Below, one piece after another: positions 8,910-17,608 of a stretch of 64,000 bases of DNA. The stretch's first letter is position 1; every line of letters starts with the position of its first letter. Made by a program: the position numbers and the translations under genes. The stretch is from Candidatus Fukatsuia endosymbiont of Tuberolachnus salignus (GTDB taxonomy: Bacteria; Pseudomonadota; Gammaproteobacteria; Enterobacterales; Enterobacteriaceae). Location: the NCBI RefSeq assembly GCF_964030845.1, contig NZ_OZ034983.1, positions 1,736,001-1,800,000 on the forward strand. The letters are read 5' to 3'. Below the pieces are notes generated by a model that was given only the letters and a program-made list of their open reading frames with translations, did not search any database and had not been told where the DNA came from.

Positions 8910-9527
8910 ATGCTAGTAGAAAAAGCACAAAGTATACCGCATCCTAATAACACGTTACCTGAAAATCCTCCTCCGCATACAGATTCCAGTCCATCTGGAG
9001 CAAGCAACACACATTATCTTCCTACTGTTACAGCAGTAAGACTAGATCACCCCAGTACCTTGCCAGAAACATCCAAGGCTATGTGGCACAAGGACAAATA
9101 CGGTGAGGGCAGTACAGTGGAACTTACGGTAGCTCACCCCAGTGCCTCACAAGAAACATCCAAGGACAAGGTTGGCACAGTCGCACCTGAAATTGTGAAG
9201 TTCGTAAGTAAACCATTAATTAACATGGTTGAAGCGGTACGTAAAAATAAGAAAAAGGCTATCACTATCGCGCTCGCTATACCTGTGGCTTTTGCCATAA
9301 ACCCGATTTTAGGCGCGGTTGTCGTTTCCTGTGCAGTTGGTTTCTTTCTGGCAAAACCGGCAAAAATATTTTTGGTAATCGGTGTCTCTTGGATAGCAGA
9401 TAAACTACAGCTAAAAGCGGCGAGCGCTTGGGCAAGCGACACACTAAAAGCAATAGGAGCTGGGGGACTCAAAACGCTATCATCGATAGCCATGCTGATT
9501 AGTAACGCTATCCTCAAAAGGAAATAA
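8910..9527 (+). CDS. Hypothetical 205-aa membrane protein, possible secreted factor
   Basis: I recognise no family. The first ~90 residues are polar and Pro/Ser/Thr-rich, without a Sec signal peptide. They carry a loose repeat (HPSTLPETSK near residue 47, HPSASQETSK near 75). A basic stretch RKNKKKA precedes a hydrophobic hairpin (ITIALAIPVAFAINPILGAV, then VVSCAVGFFLAK), and a third hydrophobic segment follows. The start has the AGGGATAAATT context, like that of the 90-aa gene. A disordered N-terminus with late membrane helices fits a membrane-inserting secreted effector, but that is inference. Confidence 0.6.
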   Translation: MLVEKAQSIPHPNNTLPENPPPHTDSSPSGASNTHYLPTVTAVRLDHPSTLPETSKAMWHKDKYGEGSTVELTVAHPSASQETSKDKVGTVAPEIVKFVSKPLINMVEAVRKNKKKAITIALAIPVAFAINPILGAVVVSCAVGFFLAKPAKIFLVIGVSWIADKLQLKAASAWASDTLKAIGAGGLKTLSSIAMLISNAILKRK

Positions 9528-9634
9528 AACCATGGTCCTGAAAAATAAAAAATAGATCCCTCTAACGAGGTCTCATGCGGTAAGGCAATCAATTCATTTG
9601 TTGTCGTCAAGTCAGCGATCCTGGATAATAGATA

Positions 9635-9650
9635 GCCTAATTTTTTAGGC
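9635..9650 (+). terminator. Possible weak terminator after the 205-aa gene
   Basis: A perfect 6-bp palindrome (GCCTAA-TTTT-TTAGGC) is followed five bases later by TTTTT. It is short and AT-rich and lies only 27 bp before rsxA, so it could instead be part of the rsxA leader. Confidence 0.3.
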
Positions 9651-9676
9651 GCTACTTTTTCCAGGCGTGACAGAGA

Positions 9677-10258
9677 ATGACAGAATACTTACTCCTTTTT
9701 ATTGGTACCGTTTTGGTAAATAATTTCGTACTGGTCAAGTTCCTTGGCCTGTGCCCATTCATGGGAGTTTCCAAAAAACTGGAGACGGCCATTGGTATGG
9801 GGTTAGCTACCACTTTTGTGTTAACACTGGCGTCGATTTGTTCCTGGATGGTAAACAGCTTTATCCTGTTACCTTTGGGTCTGGTGTATTTGCGTACACT
9901 GACTTTTATTCTGGTTATTGCCGTGGTGGTGCAATTCACTGAGCTGATGGTACGTAAAACCAGCCCCGTGTTGTATCGACTACTGGGGATATTTTTACCC
10001 TTGATCACCACCAATTGTGCTGTACTGGGTGTCGCTTTACTGAATATCAATCAATCCCATAATTTCCTGCAGTCTGCAGTTTACGGTTTCAGTGCTGCCG
10101 TCGGCTTTTCTTTGGTAATGGTACTCTTTGCGGCCATCCGTGAAAGACTGGCACTCGCCGATGTCCCGTTGCCCTTTCGAGGCCCGCCCATCGCATTAAT
10201 CACCGCCGGATTGATGTCGTTGGCATTTATGGGCTTTACGGGCTTGGTGAAATTTTGA
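9677..10258 (+). CDS. rsxA: Electron transport complex subunit RsxA/RnfA
   Basis: The 193-aa integral membrane protein is full length and matches RsxA throughout (MTEYLLLFIGTVLVNNFVLVK start, LGLCPFMGVSKK, AIRERLALADVPLPFRG near the end). RsxA forms part of the membrane core of the Rnf/Rsx complex, which moves electrons between NADH and ferredoxin-like carriers and in E. coli helps reset SoxR. It is the first gene of a three-gene run; its TGA overlaps the rsxB ATG. Confidence 0.95.
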   Translation: MTEYLLLFIGTVLVNNFVLVKFLGLCPFMGVSKKLETAIGMGLATTFVLTLASICSWMVNSFILLPLGLVYLRTLTFILVIAVVVQFTELMVRKTSPVLYRLLGIFLPLITTNCAVLGVALLNINQSHNFLQSAVYGFSAAVGFSLVMVLFAAIRERLALADVPLPFRGPPIALITAGLMSLAFMGFTGLVKF

Positions 10259-10926
10259 TGTCGTCGTTATGGCTTGCTATTGCCGCTTTAAGCGTATTGG
10301 CGCTGCTCTGTGGGGGCATTCTGGGATTCGCTGCGCGGCGCTTTCAAGTAAAGCAAGATCCTATTATTGAGCAGGTTGATAAACTTCTGCCACAAAGCCA
10401 GTGTGGTCAATGTAGCTACCCGGGTTGTCGTCCTTATGCTGAAGCGGTAGCAAATAACGGTGAAAAAATTAACAAATGCGCCCCCGGCGGCGAACAGGTG
10501 ATGCTGAAACTGGCAGCGTTGCTAGGTGTAGAACCACAACCGCTTGATGGTGATGAAAGCGTGACTCATCCGCCACGTAAAGTCGCTTTTATTGATGAAA
10601 GCAATTGCATCGGCTGTACAAAATGCATTCAAGCTTGCCCCGTTGATGCTATCGTTGGGGCCACTCGCGCCATGCATACCGTACTAACCGATTTTTGTAC
10701 CGGTTGTGATCTCTGTGTTGCCCCCTGCCCCACCGATTGTATTGAAATGAGGCCCGTTATCACCACTACCGCTAATTGGAAGTGGGATCTGACTCGTATC
10801 CCGGTAAAAACAGTCCCTATAGAAACTCACTCTACAAAAACCAGCCTTATAGAAACGGCTCCAATAAAAAACAAGCCATCTCATCCCATTGCAGTAAAAA
10901 TAATAGATACGGAGCAACATGTTTAA
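10258..10926 (+). CDS. rsxB: Electron transport complex iron-sulfur subunit RsxB/RnfB
   Basis: The 222-aa protein has an N-terminal membrane anchor and a four-Cys Fe-S domain (CGQCSYPGC near residue 49). Two ferredoxin motifs follow, CIGCTKCIQACP and CTGCDLCVAPCP. It passes electrons within the Rnf complex. The ATG at 10258 overlaps the rsxA stop (ATGA) and matches the E. coli start. The C-terminus carries a repetitive Thr/Ile/Pro/Lys-rich tail of about 40 residues, making it some 30 residues longer than E. coli RsxB; the tail encoding overlaps the rsxC start by eight bases. Confidence 0.93.
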   Translation: MSSLWLAIAALSVLALLCGGILGFAARRFQVKQDPIIEQVDKLLPQSQCGQCSYPGCRPYAEAVANNGEKINKCAPGGEQVMLKLAALLGVEPQPLDGDESVTHPPRKVAFIDESNCIGCTKCIQACPVDAIVGATRAMHTVLTDFCTGCDLCVAPCPTDCIEMRPVITTTANWKWDLTRIPVKTVPIETHSTKTSLIETAPIKNKPSHPIAVKIIDTEQHV

Positions 10927-12640
10927 GCTATTTGGGGCTCACAATAATAAAGATAAAGTCTGGAATTTCACCGGAGGGATCCCTCTCCCTGATATGAAAT
11001 TACAATCGAGTACAGTGCCGATACGCACCGCTTCCTTACCGGAACACTTTATTGTTCCCCTGCGACAACATGCAGGATCGCCAGCTGAGATCCGGGTCAA
11101 TGTAGGTCAATCAGTACTAAAAGGGCAACCATTAACAGCAATTCATGATGATAATTTGCCGGTTCATTCGCCTACATCGGGTATCATCAGCACCATCGGA
11201 GCACACATCATCGCCCATCCTTCTGGCTTAGCTGAGCAATGTGTACAAATTACTGCTGATGGCAAGGATACCTGGTATCAGCGTTATCCGCAGATCGATT
11301 ATCAACAGCTCAGCGCTCAACAATTACTGGAACGTATTCACCACGCAGGCATTGCCGGGCTAGGTGGTGCCGGTTTTCCTTCTGCCACTAAACTCACCAG
11401 TGCGCTAGAAAATAACCACACTCTCATTATCAATGCAGCCGAATGTGAACCCTATATTACTGCTGATGATCGCCTAATACAGGAACATGCTGATGAGATT
11501 GTCGTCGGCATTCGCATTCTGCTGCACATATTGCAACCGATGCAGGTGCTGATTGGCATTGAAGATAATAAAGTTGCCGCCATTGCGGCGCTCAAACAGG
11601 CATTGAGCAAAGAAGAAGCAACTCAGTTACAGTCTATGCAGCTACAGACCGGGAAGCTACAAACGGCACAACCACCTATGACACAACCGCAAAATATACA
11701 GCTGCGGGTAATACCCACTAAATATCCTTCTGGTGGAGCAAAACAATTAACCAAAATTCTCACTGGGATGGAGATCCCTCGTGGCAAACACTCGTCTTCT
11801 ATTGGTGTATTGATGCAAAATATCGCGACTGTGGTTGCCATAAAACGAGCCATTATTGATGGCGAACCGTTGATCGAACGGGTGGTCACTTTAACCGGTG
11901 ATGCCTTAACCAGCCCGGGGAATTTTTGGGTGCGGCTCGGTACACCGGTACGCCACTTACTGGCACAAGCAGGCTTTCAAGCGCAGCCTAGGCCAATACT
12001 GATTATGGGAGGGCCATTGATGGGGTTTACACTGCCGAGCCAAGATGTCCCGATTGTTAAAATCAGTAATTGCATTTTAGCACCTGACACCACCGAAATC
12101 GCACTCTCCGAACCAGAGCAACCCTGTATCCGTTGTGGGATTTGTGTCGATGCCTGTCCAGCCGGACTACTACCGCAGCAACTTTATTGGTTCAGTCGCG
12201 GCGCAGAACACGAAAAAGCCCGTGATCATAATTTGTTTGACTGCATCGAATGCGGTGCCTGTGCTTATGTCTGCCCGAGTCATATTCCATTAGTGCAATA
12301 TTACCGACAGGAAAAAGCAGAGATACAGGCATTGGATCAGGAAATGAGTCGTGCAGCCGCCGCTAAAACACGGTTTGAAGCGAAAAAGACGCGTCTGGAT
12401 CGAGAGAAACAAGCACGTGCACAGCGTCAACCCGCAACGAAAGCAACGGTTGTTACCACACAATCACCACCATTAGTAGCTAACAGCCTCCTCATCGGTA
12501 CAGCCGCAACACCTCAAACATCAGTCGAACCGAAGACAGAAAACACCACAGAACAGGCAGATGTACGCCAAGCCACGATTGCCGCGGCGATTGCTAGAGT
12601 AAAAGCTAAAAAGGCAGTACAAATTCTTAAATCGGATTAA
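10919..12640 (+). CDS. rsxC: Electron transport complex subunit RsxC/RnfC
   Basis: The 573-aa protein contains the RnfC N-terminal domain (GGIPLPDMK), the NADH/FMN-binding Complex I 51-kDa-like domain (GLGGAGFPSATKL, INAAECEPYITADDR) and two 4Fe-4S motifs (CIRCGICVDACP, CIECGACAYVCP). The C-terminal Ala/Lys-rich extension is shorter than in E. coli RsxC (about 740 aa) but ends with the family's AAIARVKAKKA motif. A small insertion of Gln/Leu/Met repeats lies near residue 240. rsxD, rsxG and rsxE, normally next, are missing here; a family B repeat and ygiM follow. Confidence 0.93.
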   Translation: MFKLFGAHNNKDKVWNFTGGIPLPDMKLQSSTVPIRTASLPEHFIVPLRQHAGSPAEIRVNVGQSVLKGQPLTAIHDDNLPVHSPTSGIISTIGAHIIAHPSGLAEQCVQITADGKDTWYQRYPQIDYQQLSAQQLLERIHHAGIAGLGGAGFPSATKLTSALENNHTLIINAAECEPYITADDRLIQEHADEIVVGIRILLHILQPMQVLIGIEDNKVAAIAALKQALSKEEATQLQSMQLQTGKLQTAQPPMTQPQNIQLRVIPTKYPSGGAKQLTKILTGMEIPRGKHSSSIGVLMQNIATVVAIKRAIIDGEPLIERVVTLTGDALTSPGNFWVRLGTPVRHLLAQAGFQAQPRPILIMGGPLMGFTLPSQDVPIVKISNCILAPDTTEIALSEPEQPCIRCGICVDACPAGLLPQQLYWFSRGAEHEKARDHNLFDCIECGACAYVCPSHIPLVQYYRQEKAEIQALDQEMSRAAAAKTRFEAKKTRLDREKQARAQRQPATKATVVTTQSPPLVANSLLIGTAATPQTSVEPKTENTTEQADVRQATIAAAIARVKAKKAVQILKSD

Positions 12641-12702
12641 TGATAGAGCTGCTTTATTCATTGCATCAACACACTTAAGCCTCTACTATCGTTTTGTACA
12701 TT

Positions 12703-12842
12703 AGACTTCTTGCAAAATCGTTGTTCGTTAATTCAAAAGGCCACCTGGCACGCGGCAAGCGCTGTGGTACGCGCAGTATATGAGGATTGCGAGCGCTGCC
12801 CAACGCAGAATTCGCACCACCTAATAGGTTTTGCAAAAGTCT
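12703..12842 (+). repeat. Family B repeat copy 2, at the rsxC-ygiM junction
   Basis: A 140-bp element with inverted ends AGACTTCTTGCAAAATC and GGTTTTGCAAAAGTCT and the internal ATGAGGATTGCGAGCGCTG block. It sits exactly where rsxDGE should follow rsxC and artificially extends the ygiM frame upstream. Its position at a gene-order break suggests it took part in, or settled after, a rearrangement. Confidence 0.7.
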
Positions 12843-12874
12843 ATTTTATAAATCCACTAATAGATGATGATACC

Positions 12875-13495
12875 ATGCAGAAATTATCCCTGATTTGTTT
12901 CGCTATGCTGATGTTAGGTCTTTCTTGGGGAGCAACAGCGGAAGAAAAGCGTTATATTTCCGATTCACTCATTACCTATGTCCATAGCGGCCCTGGTAGC
13001 CAATATCGTATCATTGGCTCCCTGAATGCCGGTGATGAAGTCACGCTACTCGATGTTAATCACGATGAGAATTATGGTCAAATTCGCGACTCGAAAGGCC
13101 GTATTGTCTGGCTCCCTCTCGATCAACTTAGCCCATTGCCTAGCTTACGCGTTAAACTTCCTGAGCTGGAACAAAAAGTAAGCAGCCTAACCGAGCAACT
13201 ACATAATATCGATGAAAGCTGGAATCAACGTACCGCAGAAATGCAACAGAAAGTGGCATCCAGTGACGATATCATCGATGAATTAAAACATGAAAATGAA
13301 GTCCTGCAACATCAACTCGTGGTGGCACAAAAAAAAGTGAATGCTGTCAATCAACAACAAGATGACAAACAACGAGCTGTTATTTTGCAATGGTTTATGT
13401 ACGGCGGTGGCGTGGCCGGCAGCGGCTTAATGTTAGGTTTATTACTGCCACATCTCATCCCCAGTCGTAAACAAAAGAATCGCTGGATGAATTAA
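12875..13495 (+). CDS. ygiM: SH3-domain membrane-anchored protein YgiM
   Basis: The 206-aa protein equals E. coli YgiM in length and layout. It has a signal peptide (LSLICFAMLMLGLSWGATA, cleavage near residue 23), a bacterial SH3 domain (ISDSLITYVHSGPGSQYRI), a coiled coil (about 90-165) and a C-terminal membrane anchor (GGGVAGSGLMLGLLLPHLIP) with a basic tail. The function is poorly known; it is thought to face the periplasm. The ATG at 12875 is chosen because upstream codons come from the family B repeat. ygiM-cca adjacency is conserved in enterobacteria. Confidence 0.9.
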   Translation: MQKLSLICFAMLMLGLSWGATAEEKRYISDSLITYVHSGPGSQYRIIGSLNAGDEVTLLDVNHDENYGQIRDSKGRIVWLPLDQLSPLPSLRVKLPELEQKVSSLTEQLHNIDESWNQRTAEMQQKVASSDDIIDELKHENEVLQHQLVVAQKKVNAVNQQQDDKQRAVILQWFMYGGGVAGSGLMLGLLLPHLIPSRKQKNRWMN

Positions 13496-13506
13496 ATTTC
13501 CTGTTA

Positions 13507-13657
13507 GAGCCTGTTCCAAATCTTTTTCACTGTGCTCAGAAGAGGAAAAAATGGGCGAAAAAACGCAGTTTATTCTTTGTATACAACAAAGAAATGAGCA
13601 TGTTGAGCGTGTTTTTGACGAAGTCTCAACGAGCACAAGAGATTTCGAATAGCTTCT
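13507..13657 (+). repeat. MITE-like element, family A copy 2
   Basis: A 151-bp element in the same orientation as copy 1, with ends GAGCCTGTTCCAAATCT and AGATTTCGAATAGCTTCT that are imperfect inverted repeats. It fills almost the whole ygiM-cca gap and ends about 13 bp before the cca start, so it probably supplies or displaces part of the cca leader. Confidence 0.75.
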
Positions 13658-13670
13658 AAGGAGTATAATT

Positions 13671-14921
13671 ATGAATATATACCTGGTCGGTGGTGCTGTT
13701 CGTGACAGTTTGTTAAACCTGCCAATCAGTGAACGAGATTGGGTGGTCGTCAATGCAACCCCCGAAAAATTACTTTCTTTAGGCTATCAACAAATAGGCA
13801 GAGACTTCCCCGTTTTTCTCCATCCCATTACTCGAGAAGAATACGCCTTAGCACGTACGGAACGTAAGTCCGGTCACGGCTACACGGGTTTTACCTGTTA
13901 CGCGGCACCGGACGTCACACTAGAAGAAGATTTACGCCGACGGGATCTCACGATCAACGCGATGGCACGCAATGATGAGGACAACGAATTAATCGATCCC
14001 TATCAAGGTGAAAAAGATCTCGCCAACCGCGTGTTACGTCATGTTTCTGACGCTTTTACTGAAGATCCGCTGCGTGTGCTGCGAATAGCGCGCTTCGCCG
14101 CGCGCTTTGCACATTTGGGTTTTACCATTGCCTCAGAAACCTTCACGCTAATGACAAAAATGGTCAACGACGGTGAGCTATCCGATCTGGTCGCAGAGCG
14201 GGTTTGGCAAGAAACCGAAAAAGCATTGCTCAGCCAAAGCCCACATAAGTATTTTCAAGTATTGCGTGATTGCGGGGCGCTGGCCGTGTTGTTTCCTGAA
14301 ATCGACGCACTATTTGGCGTACCCGCCCCCGCCAAATGGCACCCTGAAATTGATACCGGCGTCCATACACTGATGACACTGGCCATCGCCGCCTGCTTGA
14401 GCACACAAATAGAAGTGCGTTTCTCGGCACTCTGTCACGACCTTGGTAAGGGGCTAACGGCTAAAGAGCTTTGGCCTCGTCACCACGGTCATGGTTCGGC
14501 AGGGGTAAAGTTGGTCGAGCAATTATGCCAACGTTTAAAAGTACCTGCTTCAATACGTGAGCTAGCCAAGTTAGCAGCGGAATATCATGATCTGATTCAT
14601 ACAGTCAATAAATTACGACCCGAAACCTTACTGAAATTGTTCGATGCCATCGATGCCTGGCGTAAACCACATCGTTTGGAGCAAATGATTTTAATCAGTG
14701 AAGCCGACGCACGCGGCCGTACTGGGTTTGAAGACAACCTCTACCCACAGGGCGACTACTTGCGCAACGCTTTTCGCATAGCCGAGGCAATACCGGTACA
14801 AGCAGTGATCGCCAGTGGTTTACAAGGCAGCGCTATTGCGGATGAACTGAAACATCGCCGCCAACTGGCCTTAGCCCAATGGAAAAAAGACAAAAAACCA
14901 TTTTCACATCAGTTAGCATAA
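13671..14921 (+). CDS. cca: CCA tRNA nucleotidyltransferase
   Basis: The 416-aa class II nucleotidyltransferase adds or repairs the 3'-CCA of tRNAs. It begins MNIYLVGGAVRD with the catalytic RDW acidic motif, then RRDLTINAMA and the head/neck region. A C-terminal HD phosphohydrolase domain is visible (LCHDLGKG near residue 257, RHHGHGSAG), as in the E. coli enzyme. The start is supported by AAGGAG eight bases upstream. Length is normal and no damage is seen. uppP, next in E. coli, is absent. Confidence 0.95.
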   Translation: MNIYLVGGAVRDSLLNLPISERDWVVVNATPEKLLSLGYQQIGRDFPVFLHPITREEYALARTERKSGHGYTGFTCYAAPDVTLEEDLRRRDLTINAMARNDEDNELIDPYQGEKDLANRVLRHVSDAFTEDPLRVLRIARFAARFAHLGFTIASETFTLMTKMVNDGELSDLVAERVWQETEKALLSQSPHKYFQVLRDCGALAVLFPEIDALFGVPAPAKWHPEIDTGVHTLMTLAIAACLSTQIEVRFSALCHDLGKGLTAKELWPRHHGHGSAGVKLVEQLCQRLKVPASIRELAKLAAEYHDLIHTVNKLRPETLLKLFDAIDAWRKPHRLEQMILISEADARGRTGFEDNLYPQGDYLRNAFRIAEAIPVQAVIASGLQGSAIADELKHRRQLALAQWKKDKKPFSHQLA

Positions 14922-14948
14922 TTTTGGTACTGTTGAGAGAGAGGCAGA

Positions 14949-15527
14949 TCAGAGTCCAAACAAGCGGACAATATGTTCTTTGAATATCAGTCCAAGTGCA
15001 GCAGCGACAATAAACCATTGCATACGATCGAATTTAGATTCAAGCTTATCAAAACGCTTATCCGTTTGATCGAAGCGTTTATCAATTTGCTCAAAACGTT
15101 TATCAACCTGTTCAAAGCGTACATCCATATCCTTACGAACACTTTCTATCTGAGCATCAGTCCTCTCGGACAATGTCTGTATATCTTTACGGACTTCCAC
15201 TATCTCAGCAGACAGATCTTTACGAACCAACACCATTTCAATAGACAAGTCTTTACGAACTGACGCGAGCTCAGCAGATAAATCTTTATAAACCAGCTCT
15301 ATTTTGGCGTCGATTTTTTCAGACTGTGCCACTATATTTTTACGAACTTCAACAATCTCACCCGATAAGTCCTTACTTATTTCATCAAGATCACGCTTGG
15401 TCACAACATCTACAGCTTCATGAGATTGACGAACAACGAGGGAAATTGCTCGAGCCTGCTTTATAGACAGACCCGCCGTTTCAAGTGTTTCTACAAATTC
15501 TTGTGTATCAAAGGCTACCAATGCCAT
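14949..15527 (-). CDS. DUF1640/CCDC90-like coiled-coil membrane protein, paralog 1
   Basis: The 192-aa protein has an N-terminal helical region (ALVAFDTQEFVETLETAGLS...VVTKRDLDEI), a long coiled coil of repeated VRKDLSAE and RFEQVDKRF heptads, and a C-terminal transmembrane helix (MQWFIVAAALGLIF). This architecture matches the DUF1640 (CCDC90-like) group; function is unknown. The start follows AAGGAGAG. A close paralog lies at 30488-31282. The gene occupies the place where uppP stands between cca and folB in E. coli, on the opposite strand to cca. Confidence 0.75.
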   Translation of the reverse strand: MALVAFDTQEFVETLETAGLSIKQARAISLVVRQSHEAVDVVTKRDLDEISKDLSGEIVEVRKNIVAQSEKIDAKIELVYKDLSAELASVRKDLSIEMVLVRKDLSAEIVEVRKDIQTLSERTDAQIESVRKDMDVRFEQVDKRFEQIDKRFDQTDKRFDKLESKFDRMQWFIVAAALGLIFKEHIVRLFGL

Positions 15528-15564
15528 TTACGCACTCTCCTTTCTTTAGGCACGTATTTTCATT

Positions 15565-15581
15565 AGATTTCTTGCAAAACC
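15565..15581 (+). repeat. Family B half element (left end only)
   Basis: AGATTTCTTGCAAAACC repeats the left inverted end of family B elements (the first 17 bases of the 18657 copy are nearly identical), but no right end follows. After 20 bp it is replaced by an ERIC-like element, so this is probably a truncated copy. Confidence 0.5.
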
Positions 15582-15601
15582 GCAATGATCTCTCCGTCGT
15601 A

Positions 15602-15718
15602 TATACCCAATGAATTTCGAGTTACGGCAAGGCGGCAATCAATCGAATCCAGGTAGTACATGACTGGGATGAGTGGGAGCAGCCAACACCGCCGTAACTT
15701 GAAAGGCGAAGGGTATAC
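15602..15718 (+). repeat. ERIC-like intergenic repeat copy 1
   Basis: About 117 bp with TATACCC...GGGTATA ends, a TTTCGAGTTACGG/CCGTAACTTGAAAG inverted pair and a TGACTGGGATGAG core close to the ERIC consensus (TGACTGGGGTGAGCG). The copy at 18812-18927 is almost identical. ERIC/IRU elements are non-coding palindromic repeats of enterobacteria, usually in transcribed intergenic DNA. Confidence 0.75.
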
Positions 15719-15747
15719 AACCCTCGTCGGATGATTCAAAAACTAAC

Positions 15748-15776
15748 ACGGGGTATGACGTTAAATCATACCCCGT
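15748..15776 (-). terminator. Intrinsic terminator of folB
   Basis: An 11-bp perfect stem (ACGGGGTATGA with TCATACCCCGT) around a 7-nt loop, followed on the minus strand by GTTAGTTTTTG. It lies 43 bp beyond the folB stop. Confidence 0.75.
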
Positions 15777-15818
15777 TGGTAACCATACACAACGCTTCAC
15801 GCTCAAAAAAGATGTCTT

Positions 15819-16193
15819 TTATGTATTCATCTCAATATTCGAGCACGATCGGCGTTCAATAATCACCCCGACATGCTTAGCCTGCGGCACTGCGTTTGAT
15901 TTGCTAACTTTTATCCGTACCCAAGATGAGGGAAAACGCGTTAATAACAACTCAGCAACCTCCTCCGCGACCCGTTCTACCAGTGCAAAACTATTTTTTT
16001 CTACGTGTTGCAGAACAGCCTCACTGATCTCCGCGTAATTCAAACAATCTTTAACATCATCACTGGCGGCAGCTTTACGGTTATCCGAGCCTATTTCGAT
16101 GTCAAAAATTAATTTCTGGCGAATGCGTTGTTCCCAGTCATAAACACCAATGGTGGTCATGACACAGAGTTGTTCAATAAATACGATATCCAT
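15819..16193 (-). CDS. folB: Dihydroneopterin aldolase
   Basis: The 124-aa enzyme converts 7,8-dihydroneopterin to 6-hydroxymethyldihydropterin in folate synthesis. Family features seen are the MDIVFIEQLCVMTTIGVYDWEQ start, QKLIFDIEI, CLNYAEI, the FALVERVAEEVAELLL helix with the conserved Glu, and VRIKVSKSNAV. Length is normal. The next gene upstream should be plsY (divergent in E. coli), but an unrelated effector-like gene ends 27 bp away on the same strand. Confidence 0.93.
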   Translation of the reverse strand: MDIVFIEQLCVMTTIGVYDWEQRIRQKLIFDIEIGSDNRKAAASDDVKDCLNYAEISEAVLQHVEKNSFALVERVAEEVAELLLTRFPSSWVRIKVSKSNAVPQAKHVGVIIERRSCSNIEMNT

Positions 16194-16220
16194 TGGGGTA
16201 TTCTCTGTTTACCCAGTCGC

Positions 16221-17552
16221 TTAGGACTGGTCCTCCCAACTGAACGCTGCAGTTTGCTCATATTTGGAGAACTTCTCTAAAAATTCCTTAAATAGGTTAT
16301 CTTGTTCTGTTGTAGTTACAGAATTATTCAGTCTACATATCTTTTTTATATGTTCTCTCATCTTTTTTACAGTAGAATCATCAGGAGTTCTACCATTTTC
16401 TTTTCCATTATTTACAAGCTTTACAAAAACCTCAAAAAATTTTACAAATACATAACCGCATTCACTACTATGGTCGACGAATACCTTATCACCTAGCCCA
16501 TTAATAAAACTATCATTCTTAAAAAAACATGTACGGGTAGAATCTCTCAGGCATTTTACTAATGTTTCGGTGCCACATTTTTTGAACAAGGGGGATATAA
16601 CATCTACGAATGATGACACACCTTTTTGCATAAGACATTCCATGATCCGTTCGAATGCCCCAGATTTTTTGTTTTTCAAGAAAAATTGCGTGAATTCTCC
16701 GGATAAGCTTAATTTTCCTTTTTCGATAGCCTTTAGCGTACATTTTTCTAATACGTCAAATATTATTTTGATTTTTTCTCCGTCTGTAAACGTATTATTT
16801 CCTTCGATAAGCCAATTGAATGCCGAACGTACTGCTTCATCATTTTTTCCGTGCTTATGCTCAATGTTTTCGAGCATGATTTTTTCAAATAGAGTATCTT
16901 GTTTTTGATCAACAAGGTGTTTCATAGTTTCAGAAAATACCGTATATTTTTCATATTCTAGACTCTTTAAGACAAGTACGTTGCATACCCCAATATTACA
17001 TTCTTTACCGAGAAGAGATTTAATAACTTGGCAAGTTTTTACAAGATCATCATTCTTTAAAGAGTATAATATATATTCTTCAGCTAATTTTATTTTTTCT
17101 TCTACTGAAATACATGTAATATATTCTCCTAATAAGTCAGGGGAATCTTCCTTGAAAAGGTTTTCTCTAAATTTTGACTTATTGAATGAACTAGATTCGC
17201 TGTAATTCGAAAAGCTTATAGTCTGTTTAACTGAATCTGCGTTATCTTTTGTTTCTATCGATAGATCAAAACTATTTAATTCAGCACTCTTCTCTATCTT
17301 GAAAAAGCTTCGCCTCCCTTCTGGAGCTAGGCTTTTTAAACTGAGAAAAGCATGTATTTTTTCAGTTGTCGATGTAGCATGCAAGAAGGTTCGGAGATGC
17401 TTATAAGCATCTGCACGGTGAGTATCAAAAAACCAATCCTTTATTTTTTCCCATATACCCATAGTGACAGACTCGTCATTTTTTATTTTCTCTACTACAT
17501 CACTTGAGATTACTTTCTCGCCACCCCACCGGCTACTTAAATATACTTCCAT
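16221..17552 (-). CDS. Candidate type III effector with WEKIxxFF translocation signal
   Basis: With the ATG at 17552 the product is 443 aa, and WEKIKDWFF begins at residue 34. This is the WEK(I/M)xxFF motif of the Salmonella translocated effectors (SspH2, SifA, SseJ group), where it lies at a similar depth. The following segment (DTHRADAYKHLRTFL, then an EGRRSFF stretch) also resembles their shared N-terminal domain. Residues beyond about 130 are Lys/Glu/Phe-rich, mostly helical and unlike any catalytic domain I know. The sequence is AT-richer than its neighbours, suggesting transfer. The frame is open 29 codons further upstream, but that extension runs into tsaD. It occupies the expected plsY site. 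Confidence 0.7.
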   Translation of the reverse strand: MEVYLSSRWGGEKVISSDVVEKIKNDESVTMGIWEKIKDWFFDTHRADAYKHLRTFLHATSTTEKIHAFLSLKSLAPEGRRSFFKIEKSAELNSFDLSIETKDNADSVKQTISFSNYSESSSFNKSKFRENLFKEDSPDLLGEYITCISVEEKIKLAEEYILYSLKNDDLVKTCQVIKSLLGKECNIGVCNVLVLKSLEYEKYTVFSETMKHLVDQKQDTLFEKIMLENIEHKHGKNDEAVRSAFNWLIEGNNTFTDGEKIKIIFDVLEKCTLKAIEKGKLSLSGEFTQFFLKNKKSGAFERIMECLMQKGVSSFVDVISPLFKKCGTETLVKCLRDSTRTCFFKNDSFINGLGDKVFVDHSSECGYVFVKFFEVFVKLVNNGKENGRTPDDSTVKKMREHIKKICRLNNSVTTTEQDNLFKEFLEKFSKYEQTAAFSWEDQS

Positions 17553-17608
17553 AAGATTTAATCTCTCTAAAATACACCATTTAATTACATACAGCATCAT
17601 GATTCTGA

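Noticed and set aside
9134..9610. 158-codon minus-strand frame opposite the 205-aa gene
   Set aside because: The plus frame has a ribosome-binding site and a sensible membrane topology; the antisense frame has neither.
12710..12874. N-terminal extension of YgiM
   Set aside because: These codons come from the family B repeat; the signal peptide begins at ATG 12875, matching E. coli length.
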